Assembly: GCA_937960895.1 (NCBI GenBank)
Contig: CALCJD010000137.1
Location: 1 to 24,251, forward strand
DNA length: 24,251 nt
Direction of reading: 5' to 3'
Origin: an uncultured Spartobacteria bacterium
Lineage (GTDB): Bacteria; Verrucomicrobiota; Verrucomicrobiia; Chthoniobacterales; Terrimicrobiaceae
Position numbers and translations under genes: made by a program
Part shown: one piece after another, positions 7,695 through 15,109 of the stretch
Numbering within the stretch: the first letter of the stretch is position 1
Layout: every line of letters begins with the position of its first letter
Notes under the pieces: generated by a model
Told to the model about the DNA's origin: nothing
The model's input: only the letters and a program-made list of their open reading frames with translations
Databases searched by the model: none

Positions 7695-9054
7695 CGAGTG
7701 GCGTCAGGATGTTGAGCACGTCCTTCACGCCTTCCTTGGTGGCTTCGGGAAGTTTCTCAATGGTGCGAACCCCCTGCTGAATCACCTCGTCCCTGGCGGC
7801 CTTCACAAGACGGGCCGAGAGATCCTCGTTGAGGTTCTGCACGGTGCCCCCGAGGCGCACATTGGTCCAAAGGTAGCCGTTCTGCGACACCGTGAAGACC
7901 CGCTCGCGAGAACCCGGCAGCCACTGCAGCGACTGCGGGGTCACCCCGACCCGCAACTGACCGTCCACCGTCCCGTCCGCCGCAATCAGACAGGTCCCCT
8001 CCACACGCAGCAGCCCCTTGGATTCCAGCACCAGATTGGTCAGGGTGAGGTCGCCCTTGAACCAGCGGTAGTCGCCCGAAAATTCCTGCACCGGCATGCG
8101 GCGAAACTGCGGGGCGCCGGTGAACTTCGCCACTTCCTCGAGCGTCGACACATTTTGCACCAGACCGTCGGTCATGCGGAACTTGCCGGTGATCGTGCCG
8201 TCGGCCAGGCCCGACGACGGCCAGTTGAGATCGGCCGTTCCGGCCATGACTCCGGAAATCCGTTTTTTCCATTCCTCATTCAAAAAGGGTTCGACGTCCA
8301 CCTGTTCCCATTGGACATGGAGGTCGGACCGGTCGGAAAATTCCCCCGAGGCGGAGATCCTCCCCATGTCGCCCAGCCGCAATTCCGCGTCGGTGAGGAA
8401 AAACGTTCCCCCCTGAATGCGCGTGCGGTAGCTCATCACATTCATCGTCGGCAGCGCGGGAAGGGTCAGGGTTCCCCCGTTTCCATTGATCGCCCACCCG
8501 TCCCCGTTCGGTTCCACCCTGAGGGTGGAATCGACAAGGGTCACCACCGACGAGCCATCCGAACCCAAAAACTCCAGGCGCGCCTTGCCGACCTGCAGGC
8601 GTCCGAGTTCAAAACGTTTGGGCAGCCAGGCCGCAAAGCCGGAGGAAGCCACCGGCGGGTCCCCCGCATTCGTTCCGTCCTCCGGGGAGCCCGGACGAAA
8701 GACGCCCCGCAGGTGCATGACGGTGACCTCGTCGACCCTCCACGCGCCGTTGAAAATGGCCCGCCAGTTGACCGAGGCCCGCACCTGGTGCGCCTCCACG
8801 TCCGAGACGATGGATCCGGGACGGCCGGTGGCCTGCAGGGTGTCGGAAAACACCGAGGGACCCGCCCAGCGCAGCGGCGCATATTGGGCCTCCGCGCGAA
8901 AGGCATCGCCGGTTTTTTGGGAAACGAGCCTCCGAAAATCCTCGCTGCGCAGATAGGCGTGCACGCGGGAGGAAATGACCAGAAAGGCCGTCACCACCAG
9001 AAGGACCACCACGGCGAGCGACACCCACAGGATTCGGGGGCTGATTTTTGGCAT
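7687..9054 (-). CDS. AsmA-like membrane-anchored envelope protein
   Basis: About 455 residues from the ATG at 9054 (MPKISPRILWVSLAVVVLLV). One N-terminal membrane helix (residues 9-28) is followed by a long beta-rich periplasmic region with the repetitive pattern of the AsmA/DUF3971 family, whose members are thought to form lipid-conducting grooves or to affect outer-membrane assembly. Examples include RVDEVTVMHLRGVF, the conserved-type segment LTLTNLVLESKGLLRVEGTC, and the C-terminal stretch after DGQLRVGVTP. The open frame extends 22 codons upstream to 9120, but the membrane helix and a GAGG motif 11 bases upstream favour 9054. It is divergent from the resB-like gene, with 96 bases between. 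The assignment is by overall pattern, without a diagnostic catalytic motif. Confidence 0.75.
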   Translation of the reverse strand: MPKISPRILWVSLAVVVLLVVTAFLVISSRVHAYLRSEDFRRLVSQKTGDAFRAEAQYAPLRWAGPSVFSDTLQATGRPGSIVSDVEAHQVRASVNWRAIFNGAWRVDEVTVMHLRGVFRPGSPEDGTNAGDPPVASSGFAAWLPKRFELGRLQVGKARLEFLGSDGSSVVTLVDSTLRVEPNGDGWAINGNGGTLTLPALPTMNVMSYRTRIQGGTFFLTDAELRLGDMGRISASGEFSDRSDLHVQWEQVDVEPFLNEEWKKRISGVMAGTADLNWPSSGLADGTITGKFRMTDGLVQNVSTLEEVAKFTGAPQFRRMPVQEFSGDYRWFKGDLTLTNLVLESKGLLRVEGTCLIAADGTVDGQLRVGVTPQSLQWLPGSRERVFTVSQNGYLWTNVRLGGTVQNLNEDLSARLVKAARDEVIQQGVRTIEKLPEATKEGVKDVLNILTPLVR

Positions 9055-9150
9055 GGCGGAGATTACCTCGCCGGGGAGGCGTTCGCCAATGGTTGAAATA
9101 CACCGGCTTCGGAATAGCATGGCGTCTCCGATGTTCCGATTTTTCCAGCC

Positions 9151-10959
9151 ATGAGCGGCACCATTTCACCCCCATCCCCTGCCGCGGTTTCCCGGCGCCA
9201 AATGATCGCCGAGCGCCAGCAGCGTTCCTTCGTCTGGTGGCTCATCCACCGGCTGGGTTCGCTCAATTTTGCCCTCGTGCTGCTGGCCACCATCGCCGTG
9301 GCCTGCGCGGTGGCCACGTTTGCCGAATCGAACTTCAGCGCCAAAATCGCCCGCGCCTACATCTACAAGAACCCGCTGTTCCTGCTCTGGCTTGGGGCGT
9401 TGTGCGTCAACCTGTTTGCCGTCACCCTCACCCGCTGGCCGTGGGAAAAACGTCACGTCGGCTTCATCGTCACCCATTACGGCATCATCATCCTTCTGGT
9501 CGGCGCCATGATCGGCATGAAATGGGGGTTTGAAGGGAATGTCACCCTGCACAAAAACGCCCCGCCCGTCTCCCGGGTGACCACCAGCCGCAGTGTCCTC
9601 TGGCTCTCCAGCTCCGCCGAACCCGCCTATTATCTCAAGGACTTCGACGCCGAAACCACCCGGCCCAGCGCCGAAAAACCGCGGAAGTTTCCGGTTCCCG
9701 GCACCCGCCTGACCGTGGTCGCCGACGACTACAGTCCCAATCTGGTCCGGGTCCCCCGCCTTGTGGCTTCCGATGCGCCCGGCGCCGGACCGGCCGCGAT
9801 GCTCAAACTCTCCAGCGCCATGGTCGGACAAACGGTGGACGTGCCGCTGATGATCATCAACGGACAACCCTCGGACGAAGATTTTTTTGGTATGGCGCGC
9901 ATCACCTTCCGGCCTGAGCTGTCAACGGTTTCGGAGGCCAAGGACCAGGAGACCCGGATGGTCTTCGCCAATTTCGCCCCGGTCGTTCAACCGGGTGGAA
10001 CACCGACCGGAGTCACCGTGCAACTCAGCGAAGATGGGGAAAAGGTGACCATTCTTTCCGCCTCCGGCGTGGGCGCGACCTACCGGCGCAGGGACATTGT
10101 CGGCAGGCCCGTCACCGAGGCCGGCGCGACGGTCACGGTGGAGGAATACTGGCCCGATTTCGCCATGGAAAACGGCCGGCCGGTCAGCCGGTCCGAATCC
10201 CCCAACAATCCCGCCGCCCTGGTCCGGATCACCCGGTCCGGCCCCGGGGAGGCCCGGCCGGTCCTGGAAATGGCTCCCACCGAAAACGGCATCCGATACC
10301 AACTGCGACGCGGCGGACAGGTCTACGCCTCCGGCGAGGCCCGGACCGGGGAATCCTTCGCCCTTGGCTGGGCGGACTGGCAGGCCACCGTCCGCCAGAC
10401 GCTGCCCCGGGCCGAAATTGTCCGCGAAGTGGAACCCGGACCCGAACTGCCCCAGGGCGAGCAGGGAATCCCGGGGTTCCGGGTCCATCTCGTGAACGCC
10501 GACGGAACACGCGGACCCGACAAATGGGTCGAGTCCGGCCAGTTGGTCACGCTCACCGACGGGCACACCGACGTGCGGGTCGGCTATGGCCTCGAGCCCC
10601 GGAGCCTGCCCTTTTCCATCCGGCTGCTCGACTTCGAGGTGCCGCGGGACGAGGGCACCGACACGCCGGCCGATTTTCGGGCCACGGTGGAATTTCGCGA
10701 CACGCAAACCGGCGCCATCAAGACCGGCCTGGCCCGCATGAACCAGCCGGCGAGCTTCCCCGGCACCCTCGGGGCCAACCTTACCGGCATCAATTACAAG
10801 TTTTCGCAGGCCGAATGGAATCCGCGCAACCTGGACGAAACCACCCTTCAGGTGCTCTACGATCCCGGCTGGATGCTCAAGTGGATCGGATCCCTCTGCA
10901 TCTGCGTCGGCATCGCCATCATGTTCTACTGGAAGCCGAAGTCCGACAAGCCGGCCTGA
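9151..10959 (+). CDS. ResB-like cytochrome c biogenesis protein
   Basis: In system II cytochrome c maturation, ResB (Ccs1) works with ResC (CcsA) to export haem and attach it to apocytochromes. This 602-residue protein has the expected topology. Three membrane segments lie near the N-terminus (about residues 38-57, 75-95 and 104-124, the last ending HYGIIILLVGAM). A large periplasmic region of about 440 residues follows, and then a final membrane segment near 574-594 (WMLKWIGSLCICVGIAIMFY). GSLNFALVLLATIAVACAVATF is typical of ResB TM1. No ccsA/resC is nearby in this window, so the partner must be elsewhere or beyond the edges. A bulged terminator hairpin follows the stop. Confidence 0.83.
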   Translation: MSGTISPPSPAAVSRRQMIAERQQRSFVWWLIHRLGSLNFALVLLATIAVACAVATFAESNFSAKIARAYIYKNPLFLLWLGALCVNLFAVTLTRWPWEKRHVGFIVTHYGIIILLVGAMIGMKWGFEGNVTLHKNAPPVSRVTTSRSVLWLSSSAEPAYYLKDFDAETTRPSAEKPRKFPVPGTRLTVVADDYSPNLVRVPRLVASDAPGAGPAAMLKLSSAMVGQTVDVPLMIINGQPSDEDFFGMARITFRPELSTVSEAKDQETRMVFANFAPVVQPGGTPTGVTVQLSEDGEKVTILSASGVGATYRRRDIVGRPVTEAGATVTVEEYWPDFAMENGRPVSRSESPNNPAALVRITRSGPGEARPVLEMAPTENGIRYQLRRGGQVYASGEARTGESFALGWADWQATVRQTLPRAEIVREVEPGPELPQGEQGIPGFRVHLVNADGTRGPDKWVESGQLVTLTDGHTDVRVGYGLEPRSLPFSIRLLDFEVPRDEGTDTPADFRATVEFRDTQTGAIKTGLARMNQPASFPGTLGANLTGINYKFSQAEWNPRNLDETTLQVLYDPGWMLKWIGSLCICVGIAIMFYWKPKSDKPA

Positions 10960-10980
10960 GGCCGGTCACGCCCCTGTAAA

Positions 10981-11012
10981 AAAGGGGGAACTTCTGAAAA
11001 AAGTCCCCCTTT
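10981..11012 (-). terminator. Rho-independent terminator between resB-like and PEP-CTERM genes
   Basis: AAAGGGGGAACTT (10981-10993) pairs with AAGTCCCCCTTT (11001-11012) with one bulged A and a 7-base loop. On the minus strand the stem is followed by a run of T (CCCCCTTTTTTACAG), so it best serves the PEP-CTERM gene that ends 28 bases away. It may also stop plus-strand transcripts from resB, though the T-run there is only three bases. Confidence 0.75.
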
Positions 11013-11040
11013 CACCGAAAACCGAACCAACGCGCCGGAG

Positions 11041-12042
11041 TCAGCGGTTCATCCGGCGGCGGAGCAGCAAGACGGCCAGGCCGGAGCCCAAAAGAAGGAC
11101 CGTCGAGGGCTCCGGAACCACCCCCACCGTCGGGAAAAAGGTCGCCGAAAGCGTGCCCGAGCTTTCCGCCGTGGGTTTCGGAGCCAACCATCCCCCGTTG
11201 CCCAGCTTGTAGCTTTGACCCAGAAGATAGAGGTTCCCGTCGTTTTCCGAATCGTAATAAATGTTGAGGCCGTTTCCGATGACGTAGGAATCCAGCCTCA
11301 GGAGCCCGTTGTTTCCGATGTCGAAGACCTCGACGTAGAGCGCCTTCCCCAGATCGCCATCCAGCGTGAAGGTGACGTTTGTTTCGAGGGTGAGCTTGCG
11401 GACGTATACCTGGTTCTCATTGATGCTCAGAGTGCTCTCCGCACCCTTGGCAATTACCAGTTCCGCTTCGGCAAAGTTCGCCGAGGCGTTCTTATCGATC
11501 AAAAAGTTCCCGCCGATCCGGATCCGGCTGTTCGTCCCGGTGACCTTGAAGGATCCGCCGGCACCCACGGAAATACCGTCCGCCACCTGCACCTTGCCGT
11601 TGTTCACCTCGAAGGAAGCCCCCGTGCCGATGGAAATGCGGCCCGCCGTCAGTTTCGGAAAAACCTCCTTGTCCTCCGTATCCACCGAACCCGCCTTGAA
11701 CGACCCCTTGATCACCTCGATGGCGCCGGTCACAGACACCGTTCCTCCGCGTTGACCAAACTCACCCTGACCTCCCACCCCAATCCTCAAATCTCCGCCA
11801 ACGTTCAGGGTGCTGCGGGAAAGATGGTATTTCCCCTGGGATCCCCCGCTCTCCGCAAGGATCAGACTCCCAAGCACGTTGTGTTTTCCCCCGGTCTGCT
11901 GGAATTGCCCCACTCCCACGCCGCCAACGACAGCCGACCCGGAGGTCATGGTGCCCTTCTTGAGCTCCACCTCTCCCCGGCTGCCCGCCCCCGAAGCCAC
12001 CACCAGCGCCCCATGACTGCGGCACGTGAGACTTTCATACAA
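11041..12042 (-). CDS. PEP-CTERM sorting-signal protein, probably 5'-truncated
   Basis: The 333-residue frame ends with a clear PEP-CTERM signal at about residues 309-333: the VPEPST motif, a hydrophobic helix and RRRMNR. Such proteins are exported by Sec, cleaved by an exosortase and displayed outside the cell. The body is a beta-rich repeat passenger. Two repeats of about 45 residues are visible, each ending in a G-x-F-x-Q-x-GG-type segment (GVGQFQQTGG near 50, GQGEFGQRGG near 95). The oddity is the N-terminus. The frame begins inside a repeat at a TTG (12042), an in-frame stop lies at 12073-12075, and no signal peptide is encoded in any frame just upstream. The original 5' part appears lost; if transcribed, the product could not be exported normally. 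It might equally be called a pseudogene. Confidence 0.7.
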   Translation of the reverse strand: MYESLTCRSHGALVVASGAGSRGEVELKKGTMTSGSAVVGGVGVGQFQQTGGKHNVLGSLILAESGGSQGKYHLSRSTLNVGGDLRIGVGGQGEFGQRGGTVSVTGAIEVIKGSFKAGSVDTEDKEVFPKLTAGRISIGTGASFEVNNGKVQVADGISVGAGGSFKVTGTNSRIRIGGNFLIDKNASANFAEAELVIAKGAESTLSINENQVYVRKLTLETNVTFTLDGDLGKALYVEVFDIGNNGLLRLDSYVIGNGLNIYYDSENDGNLYLLGQSYKLGNGGWLAPKPTAESSGTLSATFFPTVGVVPEPSTVLLLGSGLAVLLLRRRMNR

Positions 12043-12045
12043 CTT

Positions 12046-12066
12046 ATTGATATCAATGGTATTATA
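12046..12066 (-). promoter_or_regulatory. Palindrome and -10-like element upstream of the PEP-CTERM frame
   Basis: ATTGATATCAAT at 12046-12057 is a perfect 12-base palindrome. On the minus strand it is preceded by TATAAT at 12066-12061, an exact -10 hexamer. No TTGACA-like -35 is found at the right spacing. The surrounding 12043-12130 stretch is strongly AT-rich compared with the rest of the window. Promoter or operator activity is inferred only. Confidence 0.3.
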
Positions 12067-12174
12067 TGAAAATTACATGAAATAAAATTTTTATAATGCA
12101 CTTGGTTGCATTTTGGGAACTAAACTGTCTTTTTTTCACCCGCCTTTTGCGGATTTGGATGATCGGGCCAAGTC

Positions 12175-12873
12175 TTACGGTTGTTCCCCGAGAGCGGCCT
12201 TCAGTCTCGCATAGAGATCGGCAAGATTTCCGGAAACATTCTCCGGCGGCGGAAACCGCCTGAGGTCCCAGGGAAAAATCTGCAGCTCCACGGCCTCCGC
12301 TCCGGTGCGGGCCGCCAGCACAAAAAGATCCTCGGCGGCCGGATCCCCCACCGCCAGGCAACCCACGGAGGCCGTGCCGCCGTGAATCATGATGTCGCCT
12401 CCAAGCGTGGCCGGATCACGTCCCTCCGTCGCCGCGCGGGCCCGGTCCTCGGCATTGGGATAATTGACACGAAGGGACAGATGAAAGCGGCTGTTGGGAT
12501 TGAGGGATTCGATGCGATAAAAGCCCTCGGGAACCTGCCGGTCGCCTTCCCGAACCTTGGGGCCCTCCCGTCCGCTGGCTCCCAAAATGGGGCGGGACCG
12601 TATGAAGACCAGGGGACCGGACGCCCCGCCCGCCCAGACCTCGAGCCGGCGTTCCCTTTTGAAGGCCCGAAGGAGCGCACGTCCGGGCGGGTAGGCCACC
12701 CCGGCCCTCCGGAAATCGGGCTGCCAGCGCGCATCCACCCGCAGGCCGATGGCGGCAAGCCCCCCCTCAACCGTGCGCGGTTTGGGCGGCAGCGGACGGC
12801 TGCGCGCGCGCATCAGTCCGATGATCACGGCGGCTCCGATCAGCAGGACCGCCCAAAGAAACGCGCGTTTCAT
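12175..12873 (-). CDS. L,D-transpeptidase (YafK/YkuD family)
   Basis: L,D-transpeptidases cross-link peptidoglycan through 3-3 bonds or attach proteins to it, in the periplasm. From the ATG at 12873 the product is 232 residues. It starts with a membrane anchor or signal helix (MKRAFLWAVLLIGAAVIIGL) and ends with a YkuD-type domain carrying the catalytic motif: His164 in IMIHGG and Cys172 in SVGCLAVGD. The VPEGFYRIE segment before it is typical of the YafK branch. The frame can be extended to a GTG at 12906, four bases after the upstream epimerase stop. I prefer 12873 because the hydrophobic helix then begins at the N-terminus. Its closeness to the epimerase gene suggests co-transcription with it. 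Confidence 0.9.
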   Translation of the reverse strand: MKRAFLWAVLLIGAAVIIGLMRARSRPLPPKPRTVEGGLAAIGLRVDARWQPDFRRAGVAYPPGRALLRAFKRERRLEVWAGGASGPLVFIRSRPILGASGREGPKVREGDRQVPEGFYRIESLNPNSRFHLSLRVNYPNAEDRARAATEGRDPATLGGDIMIHGGTASVGCLAVGDPAAEDLFVLAARTGAEAVELQIFPWDLRRFPPPENVSGNLADLYARLKAALGEQP

Positions 12874-12910
12874 CGGGGCCGGCCGGCCATGGGGTTGCGG
12901 AGGCACCGCT

Positions 12911-13885
12911 TCATAACAATCCTTCCCGACAATAATAATCGTGGGCCTCCTGCAGCGAGGTGCGCAAATCCACCCGGGCGGTCCATCCGGTCAGGCGGGT
13001 GAGCGCCCCGCCATCGACCACCCAGCGCTCCTGCCAGATGTCCTTCGCCCGGTCCCGGGTGAGACTGGGGGCGGATTGACGCAGGGGGGGCACGGCGTCG
13101 ACCACCACGGAAAGAAGCCGCACCACCGCATCGGGCACCGGCAGGGTGAGGCCGCGTCCGCGGGAGACTTCCGCCGCGGTGGCGATCAGTTCCCAGTCAG
13201 TGATGGAAACGGGAGCCGTCGGATAAAGCGGCTGGAGGTGCGGTTCGCTTTTGAGCACCGCCAGGATCGCCCCCACCATGTCCTGCACGTCGACAAAGCT
13301 GTACGTCTTGGCACGCAGTCCGGGTTTGATGCGCACCATGCCGCGGGCCATGCGAAACAACGGAAGCGTCGCCGTATCGCGGGCCCCCAGGATCATGGGC
13401 GGACGCAGGATGGTCACCGCCCGTTCCGGAAACTGCGCGCGCACCGCCCGCTCCATGGCCAGCTTGGATTCGCCATACCACGTGATCGGCGCATCCGGAT
13501 CCTCCGGACCCCTCGCCGTCCTGCCGGGGGGAGTCGGCCCGCCCGCCGCCTGGGAGGAAATCAACACCGTGCGGCACGATTCCGGCAGCCGGCGGAGAAT
13601 GTCCAGCGTCCAACCGACATTCGTCGCCCAGTATTCCTCCCGGGACCGCGCAAACAGAACCCCCGCGCCCAGCACGGCCTCGGAAAAGGGAAGCGCCGGC
13701 CAGCGCGACGGATCGGACGGCAGAACCTTCAAGCCCGGCGGCTCGGACGGCAGGCCCTCCGCGCGCAGCTGCGCCGCCAGTTTTTCCGGCGACCGCACCA
13801 CCGCCGCCACCTCGCGTCCCTCCCCGAGAAGCCGCAGCAAAAAATTGCGTCCGACAAAACCGGTGGCTCCCGTCAGCAGGATCAC
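12911..13885 (-). CDS. NAD-dependent epimerase/reductase, candidate ceramide reductase
   Basis: A 324-residue extended short-chain dehydrogenase. The Rossmann motif TGATGFVG sits at residues 5-12, and the catalytic Tyr137-x3-Lys141 pair lies in WYGESKLAMERA, with the upstream Ser region at LISSQAAGG. Extended SDRs act on nucleotide sugars, steroids or ketones, and sequence alone does not fix the substrate. Its neighbours, a serine palmitoyltransferase and a GNAT-like acyltransferase, match the gene set in which CerR of Caulobacter, also annotated as an NAD-dependent epimerase, reduces the 3-keto group of the ceramide precursor. That role is therefore the leading inference. A terminator-like hairpin separates it from the acyltransferase gene, so it may have its own promoter. 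Confidence 0.85.
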   Translation of the reverse strand: MILLTGATGFVGRNFLLRLLGEGREVAAVVRSPEKLAAQLRAEGLPSEPPGLKVLPSDPSRWPALPFSEAVLGAGVLFARSREEYWATNVGWTLDILRRLPESCRTVLISSQAAGGPTPPGRTARGPEDPDAPITWYGESKLAMERAVRAQFPERAVTILRPPMILGARDTATLPLFRMARGMVRIKPGLRAKTYSFVDVQDMVGAILAVLKSEPHLQPLYPTAPVSITDWELIATAAEVSRGRGLTLPVPDAVVRLLSVVVDAVPPLRQSAPSLTRDRAKDIWQERWVVDGGALTRLTGWTARVDLRTSLQEAHDYYCREGLL

Positions 13886-13947
13886 GAAAACACGGGAGCT
13901 GGAGCCGGCCTCACGCCGAGCGGGAACCGGCGGGATTCACCAAACAA

Positions 13948-13978
13948 ACCATCCGACACCACCCCGTCTGCGGATGGT
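13948..13978 (-). terminator. Terminator-like hairpin after the acyltransferase gene
   Basis: ACCATCCG (13948-13955) pairs perfectly with CGGATGGT (13971-13978). On the minus strand the stem is followed by TTTGTTTGG, a T-rich tail. It lies 6 bases beyond the acyltransferase stop and 62 bases before the epimerase start. It could end, or partly attenuate, the spt-acyltransferase transcript. Confidence 0.55.
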
Positions 13979-13984
13979 CGGGAC

Positions 13985-15109
13985 CTACGAAAGGGACCGC
14001 TCATAGATGCGCCATTCCTGTTGGAGTTCCGCCCCCATCATGCGGGCGCTTTCGTGGATCTCCACATTGTTTTCCTCGATCCACCCCAGGGTGGCATTCG
14101 GATAGCGGGGCTTCGCGCGGGTGAACTGTTCGTGGATCAGCCAGGCGTGCAGGCCGTGGGCGTCACGATAGGCCGGCGCAATGCCGTAGACCATCTGGCG
14201 TCCCGAGGTGATGCGGTGCGTTTTCATCAACCACAGGATGTGCGGAAGGCGCAGCCAGTGCGGGGTCCTTTTGATCTTCGCGAGGATCTCGTTGAAATTG
14301 GGCAGGGAAAGGGCCACGCCCGCGTTCTTTCCCTTGATCTCCGCGATGAGAATCATGCTGGGATCCGCAAAGGCGCGCATGTCGTCGGCGGCCGCCAGCA
14401 GGTCGTCCATCGAAATCGGAATAAACCCCCAGTTGCGTTCCAGCGTGGCATTGTACACCTCGTGGACGATCTGGAGCTCCTCCTCCAGCTTGTCCATCTT
14501 GATCGGACGGAGCACGACATTGGCCCGGCGGGCGGCCCGCTCGACAATGCGGATGATCCGGGGCGGTTCCTCCAGCCGGTGCAGGGCGATGTGGTATCCG
14601 AGCAGGGTGCGGACGCTTTGCAGCCCGGCCTGTTCGATCAGTTCCCGGTAAAACGGCGGGTTCCAGGTCAGACCGATGCACGGCGGATGTTCAAATCCCT
14701 TCACCAGCAGCCCGCATTCGTCGTTGATGCTCGGATTGTAGGGTCCGCGCATCGATGCGAGCCCCTTGGCGCGCAGGACCTCCGCGGCCTTCCCGAAAAG
14801 CGCCCGGGCCAGGGCGGGATCATTGACGCATTCGAAAAAGCCGAAAAACCCCGTCCGATCGCGGTAGTATTCGTTGTGGGTGCGATTGACGATGGCCGCA
14901 ATGCGCCCCACGGGCCGGCCATCCTTCCAGGCGAGGAACGGATGGATCTCGCCGTGGAGCCGGTTGAAGGGCGATTTCGGCGAGAGGTATTTGACGACGC
15001 TACCGGGGAAGGGGGGAATGAACGCCGGATCCGTTCCGTTCAGGTTCTCCGGCAGTCTCTCGAACAGCTTCTTCTCCCTCGGAGTCTTGCAGGCGGAAAT
15101 CGAATACAT
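13985..15109 (-). CDS. GNAT-like N-acyltransferase, candidate ceramide synthase step
   Basis: About 374 residues from the ATG at 15109 (MYSISACKTPREKKLFERLP). The first half looks like an acyl-CoA N-acyltransferase (GNAT) fold: a strand PFLAWKDGRPVGRIAAIVNR, then FFGFFECVNDPALARALF and MRGPYNPSINDECGLLV. The second half contains a further GNAT-like strand, MILIAEIKGKNAGVALSLP. It resembles the family of hypothetical GNAT proteins often found beside serine palmitoyltransferase. In bacterial sphingolipid synthesis a GNAT-like enzyme (bCerS) N-acylates the long-chain base, and this is the natural candidate here; the evidence is context, not a catalytic motif. The frame is open up to 15181, but 15109 gives the typical N-terminus. 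It overlaps the 3' end of the palmitoyltransferase gene by 110 bases. Confidence 0.8.
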   Translation of the reverse strand: MYSISACKTPREKKLFERLPENLNGTDPAFIPPFPGSVVKYLSPKSPFNRLHGEIHPFLAWKDGRPVGRIAAIVNRTHNEYYRDRTGFFGFFECVNDPALARALFGKAAEVLRAKGLASMRGPYNPSINDECGLLVKGFEHPPCIGLTWNPPFYRELIEQAGLQSVRTLLGYHIALHRLEEPPRIIRIVERAARRANVVLRPIKMDKLEEELQIVHEVYNATLERNWGFIPISMDDLLAAADDMRAFADPSMILIAEIKGKNAGVALSLPNFNEILAKIKRTPHWLRLPHILWLMKTHRITSGRQMVYGIAPAYRDAHGLHAWLIHEQFTRAKPRYPNATLGWIEENNVEIHESARMMGAELQQEWRIYERSLS

